Source of the DNA: Romanomermis culicivorax
Lineage: Eukaryota > Nematoda > Enoplea > Mermithida > Mermithidae
Assembly: GCA_963922205.1 (NCBI GenBank)
Contig: CAWUHX010000226.1
Span: 248,001 to 312,000 of the forward strand
DNA length: 64,000 nt
Direction of reading: 5' to 3'
The notes under the pieces were generated by a model. That model was given only the letters and a program-made list of their open reading frames with translations. It did no database searches and had not been told where the DNA came from. The translations under genes were made by a program, and so were the position numbers. Positions 29,870 through 39,950 of the stretch are shown one piece after another. Within the stretch, counting starts at the first letter, position 1, and each line of letters opens with the position of its first letter.

Positions 29870-30445
29870 ATACGAGAAGGCCCACTTGAAAAAATGGTTA
29901 ACACTTTAAAAAACTGTTACCTTTCGAAAAAATTTATTACCACTTGAAACAAATCGTTACTATCGAACACGATGCACAATATTTTTTCCTAAGATGCATC
30001 GCAAAAATTTCAAGAGGCATTGCAAAAAGCCAATGTGCAATAGTTTTTCGATATTCGACTTTTCAAGTGCGTCACAATTTTTTTCAAGTACATCACATTT
30101 TAGGAACCAGAAAAAGAAACGAAAACTTGGAGTATTTTTTGAAATTACTACATTTTGGATGAAAACCAGCATTTTTGTCGTTTTTCCGAAAAACTTCGAA
30201 AAATAAAAAGTTCAATGACCAATGCCTCAAAAATTCTCTGAAGCATCTCGGTATATATAAACACAGGGGGCGGAGGAACACCTTTAATTGGCTAGTGTCA
30301 AAAATTCTCATGCTTCGATGTGCCGCTCATCTTGATTTTTTTCAAGATGGCATTTTGATTTTTCTCAAGATGACATCTTGCCTTTTTTAAGACGGTATGT
30401 TGATTAGCTCAAAGTGCCATCTTGGTCTTTTTTAAGATTATCTTG
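29870..30445. repeat. TTGAAAAAATCGTTACC repeats and palindromic satellite, locus 2
   Basis: Repeats of CACTTGAAA...GTTACC (29880-29970) followed at 30325-30445 by CATCTTGATTTTTTTCAAGATGGCAT-type palindromic units. This is the same pair of repeats as at 25690 and 26435, so they probably travel together. Confidence 0.6.
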
Positions 30446-31649
30446 CAAAAATGCGATGCACTTGAAAATAAAGTCGAAAACATCGAATAACTCACAGCTT
30501 AATTTCTCCGCGGTGTATCTTGAAAACATTTTGTGTATCATGTTCGAAGTTAACGATCTTTTTCAACTTTTAACTAATTTTTCAAGTGGCCCTCCTTGTA
30601 TTCTGATGTCTGGAAAAAACTAATCGTTAAATCAAGGCATTCGTTATGTATACGTCATAAAAACATGATCATATTAATGAAACAATACAAAATAATGCTT
30701 CTATTTCGAACGGACCTAATTAGTTACTGTTCGGACTGCACAAGGAAAGCCATGACCTATATGAATTATCCGTTTGATAACATAAGAAGAGCTCATTAAG
30801 CGATACTCGTATGAATGTATCTGTAGCGTCTGTTGTAACAAATTAAAAAAGAAAACACTATTTTTGACTGATAATTGGAATCTAGGTCGCGAAAAATAAA
30901 GCACCATGATCTTTTATGGGCGGATACATTGATTTTTAGGATAACGCAAAGGGCTGATAATTAGAGCAAATTTCTTCTCATCAAACGTCAACAGAAAACG
31001 GCGTGCTGCGCCAGTGATGAAAAAATCTAGCATACCAAAAGATATTCGACTATCTAATTCTACACTACTACTATTATAAGCATATTTTATGACTATAAGG
31101 AAGCTATACGAGCAATCATTATCGCAGTATTTTGTTCTATCACTAACGACATTTAGTAATAGTACTAATAAGGAAAACCGTTCACTGAAGTAAAAAAACA
31201 TAAAATGTTGTCTGTTTTTACAGAGTGCTGATAAACTAAAAGATGGCGAAAGTAAGCTGTTTGCACGAAGCTTTTAGTGTAGAATTTTTGGTCCAAAGAT
31301 TTTCGAGGATCAGTTGAGTTGACTCGAAAATTTATAGTTCCATGGTTCACTAGTACTTGTTTTTCCATTTCATTTCTTTATTAGTATTCCAAGAAAAGAT
31401 AGGCTAGAGAAGCCGGATTACAAACGCCTACTATACAGTATCCTGTCATAATGTTCACACAAATTTCGAACTGCGAGAACTTTATATGGTTAACGAGCTT
31501 ATTTTGTGTTGATTCTCAGGAAAATAATTTTTCAACAAATTCCACCATATTGAGTCATAGTGAGAATCAAGATTCGAAATTATCGTCTGTTGTCACAAGA
31601 CCATTCAACACCGAAGAAGTCCGATCATGAAAGAAAATATTCATGTTTG

Positions 31650-31888
31650 CACTCCATTCATTTTGAAATGATCGGCACAGTGGGCTGAGTTTCGGCTAAC
31701 GCAGCCTTACTAAGGACCAAGAAGTCAATTTCGATATCCTTGAAATCATTGAAAAAAGTGATCATCAAGAACACTGTATCATAAAGGAAAAATTTACTGA
31801 ATAGAGCCAACTAGTCTTCTAATAATTTGAATGAAAGTTTGGCTGGCTGCGACCTCGCTCCATCGATCATTTCAAAATGAGTAGAGTA
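31650..31888 (-). mobile_element. MITE family R2, copy 2 (inverted)
   Basis: Reverse complement relative of 28914-29151, with ends CACTCCATTCATTTTGAAAT and TCGATCATTTCAAAATGAGT. Confidence 0.68.
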
Positions 31889-31899
31889 AATATATTGAT

Positions 31900-32983
31900 A
31901 CTAGTTTATTAGAAAATGCCCCGATCGGGCAGAAAAAAGGAGAATATACTTGCTTCGACAGTTGCCATGGTAGAAAAAGAAGTGGACTAGATTTTTGAGA
32001 ACTTGGGTCAAAGTTGGAAAAAATTCACTTTCTTTATATTGGATTTTCATTCTTTCTCCAAAAAATTTTTCCATGTCTGTGAAAAAGTATATTGCAGCAT
32101 CGTGCATTTTGTCCTTCAACTGGCATCAACTACAGTAAATTTTTTCTATATGAAAATTATATGCACCTGACTTCAAGTGTAAAGAAATGGTAAACCGATA
32201 GCATTCTAACTTCCGACCAATTCAAAACTCCTGCCTTTCACACTAGCTGAAAAATAGTGAGGGACACATATTATAGTCATTTTCAGAACGATAAAGGAAC
32301 CTGAGGTTCATTGCACTAACCCAACATGATGATAATCTCAACATCGGGATTAAATTGATGATCCTGAGTTTAAGCTATTCACAATGTTCAAATTATTTTC
32401 TTTCAATGCACAAATCATACTCACTTCAGGATTAACTAAAACTGAGGTTTAAGTTCGAGTTTGGGAATCACAGAAATTTTCATATTTATTTGCTTTAGAG
32501 ACAAGAAAATTATGCGAAAATGTCACTTGATTCTTTTTGTTGACACCAAATTCAGTGAAATGTTTAACACCATTGGAAGCAAACATGTGTGAGAGGAGAC
32601 ACGAAGGTACAAATTTCCACAAGGGTTTTGAAACTGGAAAATTTGTTATGCAAAAAATTTTTTGGTCAATTTTTTTTTAATTTTTTGTCTCACAAAATTC
32701 TAAAACACCAAGGTCTACGCCTGTACTCTCCTGAAAATTTCAGAGATGCACACGCTTAGTTGGAAAGTGTGTTGATGCACTCAGCTACAGAATATACTTT
32801 TTCACAGACATAGACAATTTTTTTGAGAAAGAATGAAAATCCAATATAAAGGAAGTGAATTTTTTCCAACTTTGACCGAAGTTTTCAAAAATCTAGTCCA
32901 CTTCTTTTTCTACCATGGCAACTGTCGAAGCAAGTATATTCTCCTTTTTTCTGCCCGATCGGGGCATTTTCTAATAAACTAGT
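31900..32983. mobile_element. Foldback transposon with ~210-bp near-identical inverted arms
   Basis: 31900-32110 and about 32780-32983 are reverse complements with few differences, ending ACTAGTTTATTAGAAAATGC / GCATTTTCTAATAAACTAGT and containing the palindrome GCCCCGATCGGGC. The ~670 bp between them has no ORF. Confidence 0.82.
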
Positions 32984-33139
32984 TCACCTCTTTTTAGTGG
33001 GCCTCAACCATGCACAAAAACTTTCTTAGAAGCACATTGAAGTCTTAAATTTGGTCATCTGCACTTGAAAAAAAATTAAAAAAAAACTTCAAGCAACGAA
33101 TTCTCACTTCCGGCAAAAGTAAAGAATGTGTAAACCGCA

Positions 33140-33670
33140 TAGTACTTAAAAACGGTGTAAAGATACTGAAAGGTGACCATATCTATTGAATTCCTCATGG
33201 CTTAGAATCCTTCAACCCAAAAAATCGCAGAAATTTCTTTGTTTACACAAATGACTTTTTTCGTGTAAACTGACTCCGTCCATTGAATTTCCCATGGTCA
33301 GAAACATCTTCCCTCAAAAATCGCAGAAATACATTTGTTTACACTCAATATGAATTGATGTGTAAAGTGATCACTTTCATTAAATTCCCCGTGGTCGAAA
33401 ACCCCTTCCATCAATAAATCACGAAAATACGTTTGTTTACACATGGGATAGTTTTTGGTGTAAAGTAATCACATACGGCAGTACGCTTGTTTACACCGTA
33501 GATAATTTATTTGTGTAAAGTGAGGACGTCTATTGAATTCCCCGCAGTCGAAAACTCCCTCCACAGAAAAATCACAGAAATACGCTTGTTTACACCCGGG
33601 ATAATTTTTCGTGTAAAGTGACCATGTCCATCAAATTCCCAATAGTCGAAAACCCTTGCAGCCCAAAAAT
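33140..33670. repeat. ~110-bp tandem array with TTTACAC/GTGTAAA pairs
   Basis: About five diverged units, each with ...AAATACGYTTGTTTACAC, a 15-20-bp spacer, then GTGTAAAGTGA and ...CATTGAATTCCC...TCGAAAAC. The TTTACAC and GTGTAAA words form a hairpin in every unit. Confidence 0.75.
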
Positions 33671-33969
33671 CCCAAAAAGGCTACAGGTTTATTTGAAACG
33701 GCTAAAAAATTAGTAGTGTATTATGCTGCAAAAACTAATTTTTTTGAACCCATAAGTATTATATAACAAAATTGGGGAATTTGGCGTTTTCTGGGACATT
33801 GGACAACCATGTAATTGAATTGAGGCCATATTTCAAAGAAAAAAAAATCGCATTTGAGACTACACCCCCAAGATGCTTAGGCCGAAGTATGGAGGTTGGG
33901 CATGGTGGGACTGGGAGGGGGGCCTTAAAAAGTGCGTTTTTTACCTGTTTTTGGGGCCCCAACGAGCAC

Positions 33970-34203
33970 TATAAAATGCTTCCAAATCGAAAAGTGACAT
34001 AAATCAGTTTTGTCGTAAAAATCGTCTACATAGAGCTCTTACAATAAAATTTTTCACCTAAAAAATGGTTGAGGTTAGGCCAGTGTGGTCACAAATTTCT
34101 AGTCTTACATTTTATATTGTCTATCAGCAAATCGTGAAAATCTGAAATACTACTTGCTTTCCACTTTCATTATTTTGAAGCATTTCAAGAAAAACAGACT
34201 ATA
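33970..34203 (-). mobile_element. MITE family R1, copy 2 (inverted)
   Basis: Runs from ATGCTTCCAAATCGAAAAGT to CATTTCAAGAAAAACAGACT. One terminal segment is lost. Confidence 0.65.
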
Positions 34204-34205
34204 AT

Positions 34206-34917
34206 GTGTTGGCTAACACGGCGATCGAGCTAACACCATGTCAAGTATCACCTCGTATTCAAAATAGCGTGTTACCACCGTGTTACTTTCATTATCACCG
34301 TGTTACTTTTGTAACAGGGTGGCAGAATAAGCTCAAGCATGTTTTTTAATATGAAAAAGGATATAACAGGAAGAAAATAAACATTGTGGTCAATGTCAAC
34401 AAGGTTTTTCAACAATGCCAGCTTTTTTCAGTATGTAATCTTTGAGTTTGAACAGTCATTTGATGAGCAGTTAATTTTCATGAATAAAACTTATGATTTT
34501 GTATTAACCTGAAGTGCTGCAGGAATCGCATGGTTTCGACCAGAATTTTCTAATTGATCCTGGAGAAGCGTAATCAAGTCTCGGGCACCATTTTTCGACA
34601 ATTTGTGTCTTGATTTAAAGGTAACGTCATCGTAGCCCACAAATGGATTGGCCCTATCCCGAAAGTGACGAATATGATGTACTATTTCTGCATTTTCATC
34701 AATATGATCCAATAGGTCAATAATATCCATGACAATTGAAAAAATTAACAGACTACTGCTGACAGAACGCCGTGTTAACTTTTCCATTTTTCGACCCTAA
34801 CACGCGATTGTGAATACGGGGATAAAACTTAGCACCGTGTTACCACCGTGTTAGCCAAAATTTAACACCGTGTCAGCCTAACACGCCGCTAACACGCGAT
34901 GGTGAATATGGGCCTTA
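34206..34917. mobile_element. Harbinger-type element with GTGTTA-rich inverted ends
   Basis: Ends are built of TAACACGG/CCGTGTTA words: left 34210-34310; right 34795-34915, with ...TAACACGCGATGGTGAATAT. The words CGTATTC(A)AAATAGCGTGTTA and the reverse of the right end match. Between them lies a HARBI1-like N-terminal exon on the minus strand. Confidence 0.6.
34491..34787 (-). pseudogene. HARBI1-like transposase, N-terminal exon remnant
   Basis: An open stretch starting at ATG 34787 with the Harbinger N-terminal signature: RHFRDRANPF, YDDVTFKSRHKLSK, RNHAIPAALQ. After ...AALQ the DNA reads CAG|GTTAAT, a possible donor, but no following transposase exon lies inside the element, so it is a fragment or a non-autonomous derivative. 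Confidence 0.65.
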
Positions 34918-36308
34918 ATGTTTAGCATGTGCGACCACCCTTGTTATGTACTGTCCATTATGCTTTTGATCATTGTTATTTGCCTGACTTGTATTATGAT
35001 GGAATCATGGACGCTATTTGGCCCTATTGATTATTATTATTGTGGTTTTGGTTCGACCTGGCGATCTGTATTGTGATGAGCGCAGCTGGAGAGAACAATT
35101 GGAGATCGAAAAGACGTGGATAGGCTGACATCAAGGTGTGCTGGGTTCAGGAGTTTTCTGGTATTTTTTCTGGGAGTCGGCATGAGGCTTTAGTCTTGTG
35201 GTATAGTAAGCTAACGTGCTTTAAGAACTTCTGTAACATTTCCTTGTCTTAATCCAAAGGTCAAGGATATTCTATACTATACTCCACGGCCACTTAACAT
35301 TCGAAAGCGTTTCTACTATTTGATTGAAAAAAAGAACGTCGAAATGCGCAGACTATTAAAAATTATTTTTGACCAGATTTAAATCAATAGCCATTGGCTA
35401 TACGACAGTTTTGAATAAAACATGAATTCATGCCTTATATTGTAAAAGAAAGCTTTGATACCACACTTCCTTAGATGACCCTAATAATGAAAAGAATGCT
35501 GAGAATTAGTTTATTGAAAAAAATATATTTCGTACAAAATGGAAACGAACTGTAAACCATTGTTGAATAATCTGGAATAGACATGGCTCCTAAAATTTGT
35601 TCAATTACCTAAGTGAAACTAATTGAATAATGCGGTTTCGTATCATGGATACGTCTAAAGTAGCTGGATATAACATTTAATTGGTTATTGATGTTTCGCA
35701 TATAACAAAGGCATCTGGAATAATTAACTGAACAATGTGCATTTTAATGTTTCAAAAGTAGATTTGAATAAAATATTTCGAACGAATCAATGGATTATTC
35801 CAAAAATCGTCAACATTAGGACCCGGAAAATCAAGCGTGATACTTACAAAAGGTGAACGATCGACGCTTCAAATATTTTTCTCTGTTGATTCAACACTTT
35901 GCCGATTTTTAGTTCAAGCGGTTTATTTCGGTCGAATAACAAACTTCGAGTCAAAAATATTCTAGAGTCCTTGTTTCTTTGCAATTTTAGATGACAAACT
36001 TTTTTCGGATAATTTTCGAAAAATTTAAATTTTTTCAATAATCGAAATAATTATTTTTCGCTTATTCATAAAATTCCGATGTCAGGAACTATATAGCAGA
36101 TATGAACAAGCGTTCGATAAAGCTGGCTAATATAACATAAGTTTCTTAGAAGGAAGCAATAATCTGACCTCGCCCCATTTTCGATCTGCGAGTTTTTGAT
36201 CTTCATCAAAATTGAAAACTGTGCATTTTATAGGATATTAATTTAAAACGTTTTTGTAATAGACAGTTAATAATAAATTGTCTGTCTAATGCATATTCTC
36301 AGCGTCTT
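34918..36308. other. Intergenic stretch, no gene seen
   Basis: AT-rich, short spurious ORFs only, no repeat recognised apart from scattered A/T runs. Confidence 0.3.
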
Positions 36309-36502
36309 TTAATCTTCTTCCTTTGCTTCCTTCTTCAGTTCGGGCGCTGGGATAATGTCTTTACAAATTCCAGTGTAAATATGGCATCTATATGCAAAAA
36401 AGATTAGTAAAAATTAATCACACGTCTATATGCCTAACATTGGAAATTTGCACCTGAGAAACCTTCGTCCGTGATTGATCAGTCGGTGCTCACTCAGATG
36501 AC
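36309..36502 (-). CDS. Two candidate 3' exons of an unrecognised host gene
   Basis: Minus-strand exons 36502-36454 and 36387-36309 are joined by a 66-bp GT...AG intron (donor GTGCAA, acceptor CATATAG) in phase 2. They read in frame as a basic stretch (HLSEHRLINHGRRFL), then CHIYTGICKDIIP and a charged end (ELKKEAKEED) to TAA. The composition, phase match and tiny intron suggest a real C-terminus. The exon before it, needed in phase 1, was not found, and a Harbinger element begins 110 bp upstream. The family is not recognised. Confidence 0.35.
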
Positions 36503-36611
36503 CTACAAGGAACAACAACCGTATCCTTAATTTACATGGGTGATTTTTCATGACACATTCCTTCGAGTTGTCTTGTGACGCATTTTTTTGAGTGAGAATT
36601 TTTCAATTTGG

Positions 36612-38023
36612 CCAGGGTCCTGTCGCATAAAACGTTTTCATATGTAAGAAGTTATGAATTCATAAGTTACAGGCCTAAATTCTGTTGCATAAAACTATAA
36701 ATAATAAGTAAAAATTCATGAGTGTTTCATAGGTGGATTTTCATAAGTGATTTTTACATTATGTTGCATAAAACAAGTTCATAAGTTATTAGTCCATTTA
36801 TTTATGAAAAATTGGTGAGATTTTCAATAACCTCGCATGACGTATAAGCAATATTATAAGTGGTGTTTTTCTTTTTCTTGGACGGCTTGTTCTGCTATGT
36901 TTGATTCGTCAAGTGATGTTGCTCTTCGGTGATGCCGTGTATTCAGACCGAGAATTAATTTTGACAGAAATTTCGACGGGAACATTTCAGGGCTCCACTT
37001 AACTGATGAACACGTATCAATGCTGATTGAGAGTTTAAGCATCTACATTTTCGGAATTTCGCTTTGTCCCCAGAACAATAGATACGTCTATCCTTGCAGT
37101 ATTTAGTCACAAACGGAAATTTTGATCTGATTGGCGATGCTCATGGCATACATAAATCAACCATTTGTCACACATTACTCAAATTTGTTGATGTTGTGAA
37201 GGGTAATTTGGTAAATAAAATGATTAAATGGCTGGACAGTTTCCGAAAAATCAGCAACGATTTTTACATTGCTAATTTACTATGCCTGATCGGATGTGTG
37301 GACTGCAGTCATTCTGAAATTATTCGACCAATAAATAACGAAAATCAATATGTCAATCTCCACGGTGTACTTTCGGTCAACTATATGCTTGTTTGCGGGG
37401 TTTGTTTTGCTTATTATTTGGCCACACAGTGTCTCGCAGATATTTCGCACCTTTTTCGGATGCCGGATTGAAATTGTGCAACTCAATACAATTCTTGACA
37501 ATAGTCTGCCAAGCTGCTGATTTGTCCTCTTTTGTCAGACTATTTGAAAAAGAACCAAACAGAATACACTTTTTTCCATAATAGGTACAAATTCTTTGTT
37601 TTTAAATTAAAATAATTGACTGAAAAAATGAAGAAAATTTAACTATGGAAAGCCCGAATGATCGCGAAAAATTCACACGTTTAATGCATAAGTCAATTGG
37701 TAAAACCGATGTTGATAACCGCTTACTTGAAAAATCGAAAGAAGATCTAAAATTCAGAAATATCTAAAACCCGAAATCCCGTGAACAATTATCAATCCGG
37801 GATAACTATGATTATTACTGGAATTAGCAAACTAAGGACATCCCAACAAGCAACACGTTAATGACGAAGAAAATCGATACACTTATGAAACCCTCATGAA
37901 TCCATAAGTCATTTTCATAAGAGTTCTATGCAACACATTTTCATAAGACTTATGAAATGCTTATGAATTCATAAGTACTTATAGACTTATAGACCTGTGA
38001 ACCTTTATGCAATAGGCCCCTGG
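36612..38023 (+). mobile_element. Harbinger-like transposon, decayed, 1.4 kb
   Basis: Inverted ends CCAGGGTCCTGTCGCATAAA and (reverse complement of the right end) CCAGGGGCCTATTGCATAAA, each followed by repeated CATAAGT/ATTCATAAGT words. It contains a broken Harbinger transposase. Confidence 0.68.
36890..37560 (+). pseudogene. Harbinger (HARBI1-like) transposase pseudogene
   Basis: Recognisable pieces in order: FDGNISGLHLTDEHVSMLIE near 36960-37035, LVTNGNFDLIGDAHGIHKST near 37097-37160, then FYIANLLCLIGCVDCSHSEI and NENQYVNLHGVLSVNYMLVC (37262-37395). These match the Harbinger nuclease region (IGxxDxTH and YVNRKGxxSINxQ), but the catalytic DGTH is changed to DCSH and stops and frameshifts separate the parts. 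It is inactive. Confidence 0.65.
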
Positions 38024-39301
38024 TGTTTATTATCAAAATCTGCTATACAAATATTGTCTCATTAGTTCAGGGTTATACTGCAAATCATAACTTGACGGCA
38101 GAATTTTTTTGTGCTAACACCCTTTGAAGAAGGAAGTCATTTACTTTGTCGATAAAATCATCGACTAGCATTGCACGTCGAAAAGCGGAGGCTTGCATAA
38201 TATGAACAACACTTCGTGCATAATTTGGAATCTTGAGAAGTCTATTTTTAAATAACAATTGAGCACGAAAAAAAGTAAATGACTGGCTTGTGAGATCGTC
38301 AAGACTCAAAAAAATATCGAACAATACTCTGCTTCCATTTTTCGATTAATTTCAGCAATGAAAATACGTGGAAATATTGAGGCGAGCATTTATTTTGGAA
38401 TCACTGTCGTACCTCAAAAAACGTTTATCCTCCCGACATTTGACGCAATACCTAGATCCCTGCTGAGATCACAAGCAGTGGAACGACGATATCCTAAAAT
38501 TAATTTGGCCAACTGGGTAAATGAGCAGTTGCTCACAATTGAGGTTCTTTCGATAGTGTTGATAGAGTGATTTGTACTTGTCTTACATTCCGGCTATTCG
38601 ATATTGTTCATATAAATAATACGAAATTTTGTTACACTATTTTGAATCCCCATTGTGTTTTTTATACCGCGAAGATGAAGTGTCACCATATCTATGGTTC
38701 AAATTTGCTTGATTAATACAAAAATCACCTCATGAGTGGCTAAAAGAACCTGAACTGATAACCTGAAAGTCTTGTATTTAGTAATACGGAGAGTCCAGCT
38801 TGTCCTCGAAATTTGCTTTCATCAGATAACCTTTATACTGTCGTCTGAAAATTCATTTTAATACAGCAGATATGATCTATGCTTACTCTTGGTAAACCAT
38901 ACAGCAACAAAAGAACAGTAAAAGTTCTTTTTCATCGGCCACATTTGCTCATTACTTGTCGTTTTTGAAATTTAAATTTCTACAATGGAAGAAAGCTACT
39001 AATAATTCAAAAATAAAACTGTAGCAGCAATACGTAAATATTGAGCTGCTGATAAGAAACGTCTCAGTAATTTTTTATTTAATATTATACTATTCAGGTT
39101 CTAGTGCAAATTATTTTGTTTTTGAGATCAATCAAACAATGATGCGCGAAAAGCGTTTTGAATCAATGTCAAACAGAGCACATTAATCAGTCTATAGATA
39201 TTAAACATAGCTGAAAGTCTGATATGCTGGAAAGAGTAGAATTTTCCGTTGAATTCCAAAAATTGGGCTTTTATTAACAACCACTTTCTATTGGAGAGTT
39301 A
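38024..39301. other. Intergenic stretch, no firm gene
   Basis: A minus-strand open frame at 38085-38324 (NYARSVVHIMQASAFRRAML, LQRVLAQKN) looks protein-like but has no recognised family, and its splice context is unclear. Nothing else is seen. Confidence 0.3.
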
Positions 39302-39546
39302 GGGGCCAACTATACTTCGCCGTACGGTGCCGTACGCCCTCCACATTGAGCTGCTATACTTCGCCGCACGCGCCGTGCGGTGCCGTACGGTGCCTGATGA
39401 GTGGCTGCTAAACTTCAAGACGTACGGCGCCGTACGGTGGTAAATGATAATAAGTAAATGAAAATGATAAGCAGCTGCTATACTTACGCGCCGTACGGCC
39501 CTGTACGGCGACCTACGGCACCGTACGGCGAAGTATAGTTGGCTCC
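39302..39546. mobile_element. GC-rich PIF/Harbinger-type MITE with TTA target duplication
   Basis: Ends GGGGCCAACTATACTTCGCC and its inverted partner GGCGAAGTATAGTTGGCTCC, flanked on both sides by TTA, the 3-bp duplication typical of PIF/Harbinger. The interior is made of GCCGTACGGC palindromes, in sharp contrast with the AT-rich surroundings. Confidence 0.8.
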
Positions 39547-39950
39547 TTACTGTGGCACGCGTGCGATCCTTTCTCATCGGACACCCTGCATAAACTGATT
39601 CTCACTTGTTAATCACCGGTAAATATCGATGTAAAAAAATTCCTGTATCAAGAGCTGAAAATTTTAATCCACCTATTAATTGAATCTTCGAGTTCTGTTG
39701 GTACGTGAATGAGTATAATTTCGCTATGGAAATAAAATAGTTTTCGTGTGCTACAAGAATCATTATTCATACTGAAAAAATATAGATGATTATTGTTCTG
39801 ATTCAATTCACGTGAAATTTTTATGTCGCTAATGTTCAAATTTTGAGGATTTTCAAATTGATCATGAATATTATATTGGAATGCGCATATTTTATAATAT
39901 TGGATGTATTATGTGCACGAGAATAAAGGATCTCGCAGTTTTTAGGTATT

